Shown here piece by piece: positions 6,278-14,696 of a stretch of 64,000 nt of DNA. The translations under genes and the position numbers were made by a program. Positions within the stretch are counted from its first letter, which is position 1. Each line of letters opens with the position of its first letter. The notes beneath the pieces were generated by a model, which was not told the origin of the DNA, ran no database searches, and was given only the letters and a program-made list of their open reading frames with translations. The stretch comes from Actinomyces sp. (GTDB lineage Bacteria > Actinomycetota > Actinomycetes > Actinomycetales > Actinomycetaceae), in contig JALCNR010000004.1 in the NCBI GenBank assembly GCA_022649165.1, forward strand, positions 118,933 through 182,932, read 5' to 3'.

Positions 6278-8746
6278 ATGTCAGAAGCAACGCAGGTTCA
6301 GATGACTCAGCACTGGCTGAACCAGACTTACGGGTCGGTCGCCGGATGGGTGCCTCTGGACGAGGACAACATGACAGGCTGGAACACCATCTATGGATTG
6401 CGGCGCGGTCTCCAGCACGAGTTGGGGATCTCGCCGGTGGCCTCGGGGTTTGGCGATCAGACGAAGGCGGCATATGTCGCAAAGATCGAGAAGATCACGG
6501 AAACGAGCAAGACATCGGTGAACGTGTTGCGCCTGCTCTCGGGAGCGCTATGGTGCAAGGGGTATGCGGGTGAGACGAGCTTCTCGGTGACACCCGCGTT
6601 CTCCCACATGGCCGCCTCCGTCACGGAGATTCGTCAGCTCCTGGGACTCGGTTCGGGAACTCCCGACGTCGATGTCAAACTGATGGCCTTCCTGATGTCC
6701 ATGGATTCGCCGACCCTGCTATCGGCCTACGGGGGCGTGACGGCGGTGCGCACGATCCAACAGTGGTTGAACGGCCAGTATGTCGATCGGGCGGGCTTCC
6801 CGTTGTGCCCGGCGGATGGGGTGTTCTCGCGTCAGATGCTGACGGAGTTTCTCTATGCGATCCAGTATGAGATCGGAATGGATGACGAGACCGCGAACGG
6901 TAACTACGGTCCGGGCACACGGACAGGTCTGAGGAACCAAGCACAGGTTGCGGTCGGGGATGTGGACGAGACTCATCACTTCGTGCGTCTTCTGCAGGGG
7001 CTGCTGAGGTGTAACGGTTACCAAAGTATCGCGTTCAACGGGATGTTTGACTCGTACACGGCGACGAACGTGGCGAAGTTCCAGAGCTTTATGGAGATGG
7101 AGGTTACCAGCCGGGGCGACTACTCGACCTGGTGCGGTCTGTTGGTCTCGTGCGGGGACACGGACCTCGACTGTTCGGCCTTTGACACGAGCACTCAGTT
7201 GGATGTCGCCAGCGCCAGTGCGCTGCGCTCTGCGCCGTTTATTATGGGCGGCCGTTATTTGGTCAACCGCGGATCGAACATCACTGCGGGTGATCTTGAC
7301 GGTATGCGGACCGCGGGCCTCAAGTTGGTCCCGATCTTCCAGCGGTACAGCGACAGAATCTCGGACTTCAGCTTGGACACGGGACGGGCTCATGGTCTCG
7401 AAGCGCTGGAACGAGTGCGGACCCTGGACCTTCCCGAGGATGCCCTGGTCTTCTTCGCCGTCGACCTCGACCCCACGACCGACGAGATGGGCTATATTCG
7501 CGACTACTTCACGGGTATCGACGAGGTCGTTGCGAGGGCTTTGACCCACGGGATCCGGATCGGCGCGTATGGGACGCGTGCGGTCTGCCTTGCCCTTGAG
7601 GACGCCCAGCTGTCCGAGGCGTCATACGTGGCCGGCGCGTCCTGGGGATATTCGGGGAACATGGGGTACCGGATGCCGTCGAATTGGCACTACAACCAGA
7701 TCGAGGTCGATGTCGTTCGAGCCGGCGTGGCCGTCGATCGCGTCAGGGTGTCGAAGCGGGCGGCCCCCGTCGATCTCTCTGGCGTCGCCACGCCGCCGGT
7801 GATCTTGGGGTGGCCGAACACTGTGCAGACCCGCGACGTCTTCAGGACCGGCTTCGATCCTGTGTACGAGTGGATCAGCCGTGCCGAAACGCGCTGCGAA
7901 CAGTTCACAGTTCCTGACCACACGAAGGTTGTGCCTGACTACGCGGCGCATTATCTGCGGGAGTCCCGATACTGGAGCCTCATCGATAACCCGGAGTCTG
8001 GCGCTGTCTGGAGGGTCTATACGCCGTACCCGGCGGCCGCTTATCCAGACGACGTTGACAGCAGTATCAGGTCGGCAGAGGCAGCGAACTGTGCGTATGC
8101 GCTCAGACAATGGGATGGCACGTACTTCACGCCTCCGGATGTGCCGTTCGCGATGCGGGAGGGAGCGGAATCTGAGCTCGGATTGGACCTGCCGCACTTC
8201 GCCGCTACATTCCTGGGATACCGGAACTGGGGGACAGCCCTCTCCGAAGGCGAGTACGGGATCGGAGATCTGGGAGGATGGGGCCTCGATCTCATCTCCG
8301 CCTGGGGGCAGTACATCGACAACGGAGGATCGGCGAACGATACTGCTGCCCTGCGGACATGGACGGCGGCGAACGTTGGCGTCTCGGGAGACACCAAGTT
8401 CTCGCGGAGAGATGTCATCGCGGATGCCGACGCCTATCTCGCCGCCGTCCGTCTGACGAGGGACACCAGCCGGATGTCGGATGCGCTGCGCTCACTCAAC
8501 ACCAAGACACCCGCGCAGAGGGTGTCACAGTTCTATGCCGAGCGTTTCGGATCATCGCCCGCCCGGGTCGCATCGGCTTTCACGGAGTTGCTCACGAACC
8601 TCACCGTGGGCGGGACCCGGATCCCTGGACTCGTCCGGGATCTCGCGTACAAGGCAGCAGGCCGGGCGGGAACGCTGCCCACCGGTCCGCGGATTGGCAT
8701 CCTTGCGGACGGTTATGCTCGGGTGCTGGAAGTCCTGCCGGACTGA
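6278..8746 (+). CDS. Large multidomain protein with Rv2525c-like glycoside-hydrolase-like (DUF1906) domain
   Basis: 822 residues from ATG with GAGGAAGG upstream. Residues 1-80 and about 145-290 look like peptidoglycan-binding-type helical repeats (for example YGPGTRTGLRNQAQ). Residues about 297-480 match the DUF1906/Rv2525c-like TIM-barrel family: DCSAFDTST at its start, GRYLVNR, GLKLVPIFQRY, VFFAVDLDPT and IRIGAYGTRAVC. The acidic residues that would line the barrel pocket are present. Residues 500-822 are an aromatic-rich region with no family I recognise. There is no signal peptide. It follows the endolysin and holin genes on the same strand and ends in a very strong hairpin. A wall-active enzyme released by the holin system is the simplest guess. 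Composition is less G+C-rich than the flanks. Confidence 0.7.
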   Translation: MSEATQVQMTQHWLNQTYGSVAGWVPLDEDNMTGWNTIYGLRRGLQHELGISPVASGFGDQTKAAYVAKIEKITETSKTSVNVLRLLSGALWCKGYAGETSFSVTPAFSHMAASVTEIRQLLGLGSGTPDVDVKLMAFLMSMDSPTLLSAYGGVTAVRTIQQWLNGQYVDRAGFPLCPADGVFSRQMLTEFLYAIQYEIGMDDETANGNYGPGTRTGLRNQAQVAVGDVDETHHFVRLLQGLLRCNGYQSIAFNGMFDSYTATNVAKFQSFMEMEVTSRGDYSTWCGLLVSCGDTDLDCSAFDTSTQLDVASASALRSAPFIMGGRYLVNRGSNITAGDLDGMRTAGLKLVPIFQRYSDRISDFSLDTGRAHGLEALERVRTLDLPEDALVFFAVDLDPTTDEMGYIRDYFTGIDEVVARALTHGIRIGAYGTRAVCLALEDAQLSEASYVAGASWGYSGNMGYRMPSNWHYNQIEVDVVRAGVAVDRVRVSKRAAPVDLSGVATPPVILGWPNTVQTRDVFRTGFDPVYEWISRAETRCEQFTVPDHTKVVPDYAAHYLRESRYWSLIDNPESGAVWRVYTPYPAAAYPDDVDSSIRSAEAANCAYALRQWDGTYFTPPDVPFAMREGAESELGLDLPHFAATFLGYRNWGTALSEGEYGIGDLGGWGLDLISAWGQYIDNGGSANDTAALRTWTAANVGVSGDTKFSRRDVIADADAYLAAVRLTRDTSRMSDALRSLNTKTPAQRVSQFYAERFGSSPARVASAFTELLTNLTVGGTRIPGLVRDLAYKAAGRAGTLPTGPRIGILADGYARVLEVLPD

Positions 8747-8750
8747 CCGA

Positions 8751-8801
8751 CGGGGAGGGGGCGGTGCGGATGGGCGAGTTGTCCGCACCGCCCCCTCCCT
8801 G
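8751..8801 (+). promoter_or_regulatory. 20-bp hairpin spanning the terminator position and the next gene's ribosome binding site
   Basis: GGGAGGGGGCGGTGCGGA (8753-8770) pairs perfectly with 8782-8799 across an 11-base loop; one G-U and one C-G pair extend it to 20 bp. It starts five bases after the stop of the 822-residue gene. It also contains the GGGGAGGGGG and the A of the best ATG (8770) for the next gene, so folding would hide that start. No T-run follows. It could be a terminator or a translational switch. Confidence 0.6.
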
Positions 8802-9441
8802 CGACGGCGAGACCGGGAGCCGGGCGCGGTGGCGCTGGTGGACCTGGTCGGGGCGGTTGCTCCGGTTTCTCGCCGTGATCGGCGCGGTGGTGGTGTCCGG
8901 CGTGCTGTCGTGGTCGATCTTTCCGTATTCGTTCTACGGAATATGGAACTTCAGCTCGACAAATGCTTATCCTGAAATCGGCGAGGTGAGCATCCCCATC
9001 ATCGAGACGATGCCGATCGCCGGTCCGTTCAACATCTGGGACCCGTTGTTGCTGCTCCTGGTTGTCTCGTTGTCATCGGTCGAGTTCGATCGCGGCCGCC
9101 GGGACTCTGAAGGGTTTGCATTCAACACCGGGGTGTTCATGATCGTCGGCCGCGTCTTGGCGATGCTCCCCGGGGTGTTCTTCAGCTTCGGCTTCGACGA
9201 GGCCTGCGAACTTCACGGAAGCCCCTGCGGATTCCTGTATTGGCCGCTTCCCCTGGCCGTCGCGTGCGTCCACCTTCCGGCGATCTTGACCGGGATCGCG
9301 ATGACCCGGACGTCGAAGCGGGAGGGTTCGGTCTCGTGGAGGGAGCGCGCGGCCCCCTCCGCGAGGATGCTGCTGGTGAGCTGCGCTGTTTCCTGGGTCG
9401 TCTGGGAGCTTGCGGTGTGGCCGCTGATCCGGCCGGTCTGA
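8770..9441 (+). CDS. Predicted five-helix membrane protein, unknown family
   Basis: 223 residues if translation starts at ATG 8770; GTG at 8764 and TTG further in are alternatives. Hydrophobic segments lie near residues 32-52, 83-100, 112-138, 158-182 and 200-218, so about five membrane helices are expected. A cysteine pair (CELHGSPCGF) lies in the loop before the fourth helix. I recognise no family. The chosen start and its Shine-Dalgarno lie inside a 20-bp hairpin, so expression may be low or conditional. It lies directly downstream of the glycoside-hydrolase-like gene and may be part of the same cluster. Confidence 0.55.
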   Translation: MGELSAPPPPCDGETGSRARWRWWTWSGRLLRFLAVIGAVVVSGVLSWSIFPYSFYGIWNFSSTNAYPEIGEVSIPIIETMPIAGPFNIWDPLLLLLVVSLSSVEFDRGRRDSEGFAFNTGVFMIVGRVLAMLPGVFFSFGFDEACELHGSPCGFLYWPLPLAVACVHLPAILTGIAMTRTSKREGSVSWRERAAPSARMLLVSCAVSWVVWELAVWPLIRPV

Positions 9442-9471
9442 TCATCCGGCCAAGAGAGCGGAGGCGTCGCG

Positions 9472-9699
9472 TCACCCGGTGGGCCGCTGGGGGCGTGGCG
9501 CGTCAGACGGAGCCGCTTCGGAGACGACGGGAGCCAGAGCCGTCCCCAACGCGAACAGACGCCTATCGACGTCCGCCATCCGGTCCTCGACACGTCCCAG
9601 GCGGCCATCGATCCCGATGAGGCGCTCTTCCACCCGGCCCAGACCGGCAGCCATCCCATCGAGGCGCCCGCTCAGCGTCGCGACAAGCTCCGCGCTCAC
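9472..9699 (-). CDS. Small coiled-coil protein, unknown function
   Basis: 75 residues from GTG at 9699, chosen because GGAGGA lies nine bases upstream; a GTG at 9708 would abut that site. The sequence is a run of heptad-like repeats (GRLDGM, GRVEERL, GRLGRVEDRM, DRRLFALG) followed by a Pro-rich tail, so it probably oligomerises through a coiled coil. It is on the opposite strand to its neighbours and converges with the five-helix membrane protein gene. Similar short heptad proteins occur beside phage lysis genes, but that link is suggestive only. Confidence 0.5.
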   Translation of the reverse strand: MSAELVATLSGRLDGMAAGLGRVEERLIGIDGRLGRVEDRMADVDRRLFALGTALAPVVSEAAPSDAPRPQRPTG

Positions 9700-9966
9700 G
9701 GTGATCACTCCTCCAGTGCCGCAGGCGACACGCGCGTGTGCCCGTGCCGGCCCCGCTTTGTCCCGCAGGGTATCCGCCGTGCGGCTCGCCCCGACGTCTC
9801 ACCCTGTCAGCGCGCGAGCGCCGCGGGCCTCTTCTGCCTGCGGATGGGCCGCGGCCGGGACTCGGCGGATTCCTCCCCGCCGGAAGGCCCCCAGACTCGG
9901 TCCGGTACATATGCTGGGAAACAATGCCGACGAGCGCCGGCGGATTCTGCCCAGGGGAGGGGAGCC

Positions 9967-10302
9967 ATGTCGATGGACCAGAGGATCGATGTGATCAAGG
10001 CGTGCGCGCGCCGGCTCTATGGATTGGCCGTTCTGCTCTACCTGGTGTCGTTGGCCTCACGGACGGTTGCGGAGCAGCTGGCCTATCTTCCGGCCGTGGA
10101 GAGCTACAGCAGACCCCTGGCGGGAGTACTGCGCTTTGCCGTCTCCGAGCTCCAGATGCTGACAGCTCCCCCGGTCGCCGCCCTCTGCCTGATCCTCGCG
10201 TTCATTCTCCGGCCGACGCTCACCTCGCTCCTCGGCGGGCTCCGCGCCGGTACGGAGAGGGAGGATGGTTCCGCGGCGCACGAGGGCGGAACGCCCTCGT
10301 AG
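9967..10302 (+). CDS. Small membrane protein, unknown function
   Basis: 111 residues from ATG 9967 with GGGGAGGGGA immediately upstream. Two hydrophobic segments (about 17-34 and 60-86) flank a short loop, and the C-terminus is hydrophilic. No family is recognised. It is the last gene of the accessory block before the lipid methyltransferase; the 267 bases upstream, up to the divergent coiled-coil gene, contain no recognised element. Confidence 0.5.
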   Translation: MSMDQRIDVIKACARRLYGLAVLLYLVSLASRTVAEQLAYLPAVESYSRPLAGVLRFAVSELQMLTAPPVAALCLILAFILRPTLTSLLGGLRAGTEREDGSAAHEGGTPS

Positions 10303-10685
10303 CCGCCGCCGACGCGCACGCCGCTGTCCCGCAGCCGGCTGCCACCAACCTAACGGCCGGGTACACCTAGACGGGGCGTCCCCGGGATCGGCGTCCGACG
10401 CCGGACCGCGGGGCTCTCACCGAGCTGAAGCGCTGCACGGCTTCGGCTCGCTGAGATGCCCGCGGCTCGGTGGGAAGCGCGCTGTTCGAGGAGGATCGCG
10501 GACACGCGGCAGCGCCGCCCTCGGCGGTGGGCGGCGAGGGGAGCGGAGAGTGCCCGGGGAGGCGAGGACGGTGTGCGCGAAATCCGGCGCGGCCATACAG
10601 TGAGCATGAGGAACGACCCGCGGCCCCGCCGGGACGACCCGGCCCCGACGAGGCGTCGGACGCACACGATGTCGGAGGAGTGACG
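10303..10685. other. Gene-free stretch before the fatty-acid methyltransferase gene
   Basis: 383 bases without a convincing gene. A -10-like TACAGT at 10596-10601 precedes a possible 25-residue, Arg/Pro-rich ORF (ATG 10606 to TGA 10683) ending two bases before the next start codon. This could be a leader peptide or chance. No repeat or RNA gene was recognised. Confidence 0.35.
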
Positions 10686-12068
10686 ATGACCGGGACACAG
10701 ACGCGCTGGGCCAGCACGCGGGGCCAGGAGGTCCAGAAGATGACCGTCGCCCAGATCCTCGAGGCGGTGACCACGCCGCCCCTTCCCATCCGCTTCACAG
10801 CGTTCGACGGGTCCGCCACGGGCCCAGAGGACGCCCCCTTCGGGCTGCGCCTGGAGAACCCCCGCGGACTCAGCCGCCTGCTCACGGCCCCCAACGAACT
10901 CGGCGCCGCACGCGCCTACATCAGCGGAGACCTCACGGCGACGGGCGTGCATCCGGCGAACCCCTACCCGGCGTTCCGCGCTCTGGCGCCGATGGTGACG
11001 GGCCTCCACGCGCCCTCGCCCCGCGTTCTGCGCGAGATCCTGGCGGCTGTGGGGGCCCGGGGACTGGTCCCGCCCGAGCCCCCGGTCAGCGAGCAGCTGC
11101 CCGCCTGGCGCCGCGCCCTGCACGGCGCGCTCCCTCACTCCCACGAGGGCGACGCGCAGACCGTCACCTCCCACTACGACCGGTCGAACGAGTTCTACGC
11201 CCACGTGCTCGGCCCGTCGATGACCTACACCTGCGCCTGCTTCCCGCATCCCGGCGCGACGCTGGAGGAGGCCCAGGAGAACAAGCTCCGCCTGGTCCTG
11301 GACAAGCTCGATCTGCACCCCGGCGACCGGCTGCTGGACATCGGCTGCGGATGGGGGTCGATGCTGGTGGCGGCCGCGAAGCGCGGTATCCGGGCGATCG
11401 GCGTCACCCTGTCCGAGCCGCAGGTCGAGTGGGCCAATGAGTGGATCGCTCGCGAAGGACTCTCCGACCTGGCCGAGGCGCGGGTCATGGACTACCGCGA
11501 CGTGCCCGAGAGGGACTTCGACGCCGTGTGCTCCCTCGGCATGATGGAGCATGTCGGCGTCCGCCACTACGACGGGTACTTCCGCAAGATGCACTCGCTG
11601 CTGCGCCCCGGCGGGCGCCTGCTCAACCACCAGATCACGCGGCGCGACTCCCGGCAGGGCCAGCACGCCGGCGCCTTCATCAACCGCTACATCTTCCCCG
11701 ACGGGGAACTCGCGGCGCCCGGTGTCGTCATGACGCACCTGGGCGACTCCGGCCTGGAGGTCATCCACGAGGAGAACCTGCGCCAGCACTATGCGATCAC
11801 GTTGCGCCACTGGTGCGAGAACCTCCAGGAGAACTGGGACGCCTGCGTCGGGGAGGCCGGCCGCGAGACGGCGCTGCTGTGGGGCCTCTACATGTCGGGC
11901 GCCCGGTTGAGCTTCGAGACGAACGGCATCCAGATCCACCAGTTCCTCGCCGTGCGGCCCGGGCTGGGGGCGGGGTGGGGCCCCTCCGCGGTCCTCCCCG
12001 TCGACGAGGGCGCCTCCTCCGAGGAGGACGGCCACTGGTATCCGCTCCGCCAGTGGTGGATGGCCTGA
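10686..12068 (+). CDS. cfa: Cyclopropane-fatty-acyl-phospholipid synthase family methyltransferase
   Basis: 460 residues from ATG 10686 with GGAGGA eight bases upstream. The SAM-binding motif LLDIGCGWGSMLVAAAKRG lies near residues 217-235, followed by GVTLSEPQVEWANEWI and SLGMMEHVG, the sequence signature of CFA/mycolic-acid cyclopropane synthases. The enzyme transfers a methylene or methyl group from S-adenosylmethionine to cis double bonds of membrane phospholipid acyl chains. The N-terminal about 140 residues match the extra domain of bacterial CFA synthases (NELGAARAYISGDL). Whether it makes cyclopropane or methyl-branched chains cannot be decided here. It is transcribed alone. Confidence 0.85.
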   Translation: MTGTQTRWASTRGQEVQKMTVAQILEAVTTPPLPIRFTAFDGSATGPEDAPFGLRLENPRGLSRLLTAPNELGAARAYISGDLTATGVHPANPYPAFRALAPMVTGLHAPSPRVLREILAAVGARGLVPPEPPVSEQLPAWRRALHGALPHSHEGDAQTVTSHYDRSNEFYAHVLGPSMTYTCACFPHPGATLEEAQENKLRLVLDKLDLHPGDRLLDIGCGWGSMLVAAAKRGIRAIGVTLSEPQVEWANEWIAREGLSDLAEARVMDYRDVPERDFDAVCSLGMMEHVGVRHYDGYFRKMHSLLRPGGRLLNHQITRRDSRQGQHAGAFINRYIFPDGELAAPGVVMTHLGDSGLEVIHEENLRQHYAITLRHWCENLQENWDACVGEAGRETALLWGLYMSGARLSFETNGIQIHQFLAVRPGLGAGWGPSAVLPVDEGASSEEDGHWYPLRQWWMA

Positions 12069-12205
12069 GGGCCGTCCACGAAGGGGGCGGGGCCCCGGCG
12101 CGGCCCTCGTCCCGTTGACCCATGCCTGTGGGACAATGGCCGCATACTGCAGGCGGCGCGGCGGGTCGCGCGTCCTGACGACGGAAGAACAGGTGGGGGT
12201 GTCGG

Positions 12206-13462
12206 ATGGCTCTGTTCGAGATCGAGGACGGGCATCTGTTCCCAGCGCAGTTCGGCAGGCCCGTCGCGAACGGGTTGACGCCCGATGTGCTCGAGCTGGT
12301 GCGCGACCAGGTCCTCGAGATCGTCTCCCGCCCCCTGTTCCCCATCACGTGGCGCGACATGTCGCGCGTCGCCGATCCGACCAACGTCCAGCCCCGGCTC
12401 ACCGCCCTCGACGCCTCCGGGCAGGTCGTCTCCGTGGAGGTCGTCGAGCACTTGGACTCCGAGACCCTCATCGCCTCTCTGTCGAGGCTGGCCGACACCG
12501 CCGCCCTGTCCTGGACGGATCTCGCGCGCGAGTACCCCGGCGACATCGAGGGATTCAAAGCCGGATGGATGCATTTCCGCGACTCGATGCCGCCCTCCCC
12601 GGCCCCCGGCCCGCGCCTGGTGATGGTGGTCGGCTCCATCGACCTGCAGGTCCGCCCGGCGCTCGACGTCCTGGCGTCCTCGGGCGTCGAGGTCCACGAG
12701 ATGTCATTGCGGCAGATGTCCAATGGGCGCTCCTTCTTGGAGGTCCATGCGGTCGGCCCGCGCCTGTACGGCCACGTCCCGCAGGTCCTGCTGGGGCGCA
12801 CCGGGCAGATCCCCGAGCTCGAGTCCCTGCGCGAACCGGTCTCGGGCCACCCCGGCCCGGAGGCGGTTCCCGCTCCCGGCCGCGAGGACATCCCGGTCAG
12901 AGAGGCGGCCGTCGCGGCGCTGGAGGCGATGGAGCGGCCCCGGCACGCCCGCGCCTCGGAGCTGGACGCCTCGACGTCCGGCGCGCCTGCCGCGGGGAGC
13001 CCCGGAGCCGTCGAGGAGGCCGCCCGGGCGGCCGATGCGGCGTCGCACTCGTCAGCCGACCGCGCCCCGGCGAGCCGGGACGGCGCTGATCGGGGAGCGC
13101 GGAGGGACGCGCCGAGGGACGTGGAACTGCTGGACCGCGACGCCGCCGGCCTGGAGGCCCTCGGGCAGATCGTCGGCGAGGACGTGCCGCTGGCGCTGCG
13201 CCCGTCCGTGACGCCCCAGGTCAGGGGCGCGCTGACGGCGGCGGGTCGGGTGCTCGTCAACGACAGGAGCTTCTCCGACCCGACGGCCGCCCTGGTGGCC
13301 AACGGCGTGTCGGGTCTGGACGGGTGGGCCGAGTGGCACCTCGGCGACGCCCTGGGCCCGACCCTGGCCGAGTCCCTGGACGAGGTCAACGACGAGATCC
13401 TCCGCGAGTACTCGAAGGCCGCGGCGGGCGCCCCCCACGGGCTCCCCGCGCACCAGCGCTGA
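12206..13462 (+). CDS. Conserved hypothetical protein with RAMA/DUF4357-like C-terminus
   Basis: 418 residues from ATG with GGTGGGGG upstream. Residues 1-205 form a globular region (MALFEIEDGHLFPAQFGRP; RLVMVVGSIDLQVRPAL) with alternating strands and helices that I cannot assign, possibly nuclease-like given its acidic and basic patches. Residues 205-310 are an Ala/Arg/Glu-rich linker. Residues about 340-380 (RGALTAAGRVLVNDRSF, then a Ser-Asp-Pro-Thr-Ala-Ala run and GLDGWAEW) fit the pattern of the RAMA/DUF4357 fold, which is often attached to restriction or DNA-modification proteins. Neighbours give no functional clue. Treated as hypothetical. Confidence 0.55.
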   Translation: MALFEIEDGHLFPAQFGRPVANGLTPDVLELVRDQVLEIVSRPLFPITWRDMSRVADPTNVQPRLTALDASGQVVSVEVVEHLDSETLIASLSRLADTAALSWTDLAREYPGDIEGFKAGWMHFRDSMPPSPAPGPRLVMVVGSIDLQVRPALDVLASSGVEVHEMSLRQMSNGRSFLEVHAVGPRLYGHVPQVLLGRTGQIPELESLREPVSGHPGPEAVPAPGREDIPVREAAVAALEAMERPRHARASELDASTSGAPAAGSPGAVEEAARAADAASHSSADRAPASRDGADRGARRDAPRDVELLDRDAAGLEALGQIVGEDVPLALRPSVTPQVRGALTAAGRVLVNDRSFSDPTAALVANGVSGLDGWAEWHLGDALGPTLAESLDEVNDEILREYSKAAAGAPHGLPAHQR

Positions 13463-13484
13463 CCCGCCTCCGGCGGAAGAGCTC

Positions 13485-14651
13485 TCAGACGAAAGCCTGC
13501 AGCCAGCGCCCCATGACGTCCCAGACCTGGGCGCGCACGTCCGGGTCCGACAGGAACAGGTCGTGGCGGCCGGGGAAACGGGCGATCGTCACCAGGGGCC
13601 CCAGCCCGGCCGAGCGCTCCACCAGCACGTCGACGTCCAGAACGGCGTCGGAGGTGAAGACCTCCGGCGCCCACTTCTCCCCGGGGAACGACGAGGCCGA
13701 GACCATCGACAGGACGGGACACTCCAGGCGGACGTCGCGCTTGACCGTCTCCTGGGCGAGGAACACGGCGTCCAGCCATTGCGCGTAGGCCGGATAGGAG
13801 CCCGGGCGCTTCCATTCCAGGGCGTAGTCCCAGCCCGCGACGGCGGGGTCGTCCTCGTGGCCCCGGAGCCGGGAGGGAAGAGGGAAACCGGACCCCGCCC
13901 ACCCCCCCGCGAGCGAGCGCGCGTAGAAGTCGGGCCCGCCGCCCACGGGCACGGCCCACAGGGGGTTGCGCGCCGCGATGCGCCCGAGCACCGGCTGGAC
14001 GGAGCTGCGGGCGGCCGCCATGGTCTGGACCTCCAGCCAGGCGGAGTTCAGCATCACCGCGGCCGCCGCGCCGGGATGGCGGTAGGCCCACAGCGTGGCG
14101 GTGAGCCCGCCCGTCGAGTGCCCGATGAGGACCAGCGGCAGACGCCCCACCTCGGAGCGGATGAGGTCCAGGGCGGCGGCGATGTCCTCGTCGTAGTCGT
14201 CGAGGTCGCCGACGAAGCCGATCGTCTGCCCCGGGCGCAGGGAGCGGCCGTACTTGCGCAGGTCCAGAGCGAAGAAGCGCCCTCCCGACATCGCTACGCG
14301 CCGGGCCAGCTCGGTGTGGAAGAAGTAGTCGTTGCGGCCGTGGATGTACAGGGCGGCGAAACGCGGGTAGCCCAGGGCCTCCGTCGGCGCCTCGTGGTCG
14401 CGGTAGGGCAGGTAGCGCACGAGCGTGGCCACGACCGGGCCCTCGTCGTCCGGCATCAGCGCCATTGTGCGGGACTCGAAGGCCTCCCCGAGGATGTCGG
14501 TGCGCCAGGCGTCCTCGGGCGGCGGGCCGGCCGGACCCCACGGGGCCAGGACGTCGACCTCCGGGGGGGCATCCGGCGTGGAGGGCGCGGCAGAGGTGGA
14601 GGGGACGGGGCCGTCCCCGGTGGCGTCCGAACCGTCTTCCGCCGTGGTCAT
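13485..14651 (-). CDS. Alpha/beta hydrolase (serine aminopeptidase S33 / lysophospholipase-like)
   Basis: 388 residues. After a roughly 45-residue Ser/Pro-rich N-terminus, the core has HGRNDYF (oxyanion region), the nucleophile elbow GHSTGG with Ser179, and a C-terminal FPGRHDLFLSD that supplies the histidine near residue 365. This order fits the Hydrolase_4/monoacylglycerol lipase group, acting on ester substrates in the cytosol; no signal peptide is evident. The gene is convergent with the preceding hypothetical gene and separated from the downstream permease by 45 bases on the same strand. Substrate unknown. Confidence 0.75.
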   Translation of the reverse strand: MTTAEDGSDATGDGPVPSTSAAPSTPDAPPEVDVLAPWGPAGPPPEDAWRTDILGEAFESRTMALMPDDEGPVVATLVRYLPYRDHEAPTEALGYPRFAALYIHGRNDYFFHTELARRVAMSGGRFFALDLRKYGRSLRPGQTIGFVGDLDDYDEDIAAALDLIRSEVGRLPLVLIGHSTGGLTATLWAYRHPGAAAAVMLNSAWLEVQTMAAARSSVQPVLGRIAARNPLWAVPVGGGPDFYARSLAGGWAGSGFPLPSRLRGHEDDPAVAGWDYALEWKRPGSYPAYAQWLDAVFLAQETVKRDVRLECPVLSMVSASSFPGEKWAPEVFTSDAVLDVDVLVERSAGLGPLVTIARFPGRHDLFLSDPDVRAQVWDVMGRWLQAFV

Positions 14652-14696
14652 GGGGCCAGCCTAGGCGCAGACGGGGCCCGCCGCGCCGGGGGAGGC

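Noticed and set aside
10606..10683. 25-codon leader ORF before the fatty-acid methyltransferase gene
   Set aside because: Arg/Pro-rich and without evidence of conservation; kept only as a note on the gene-free stretch.
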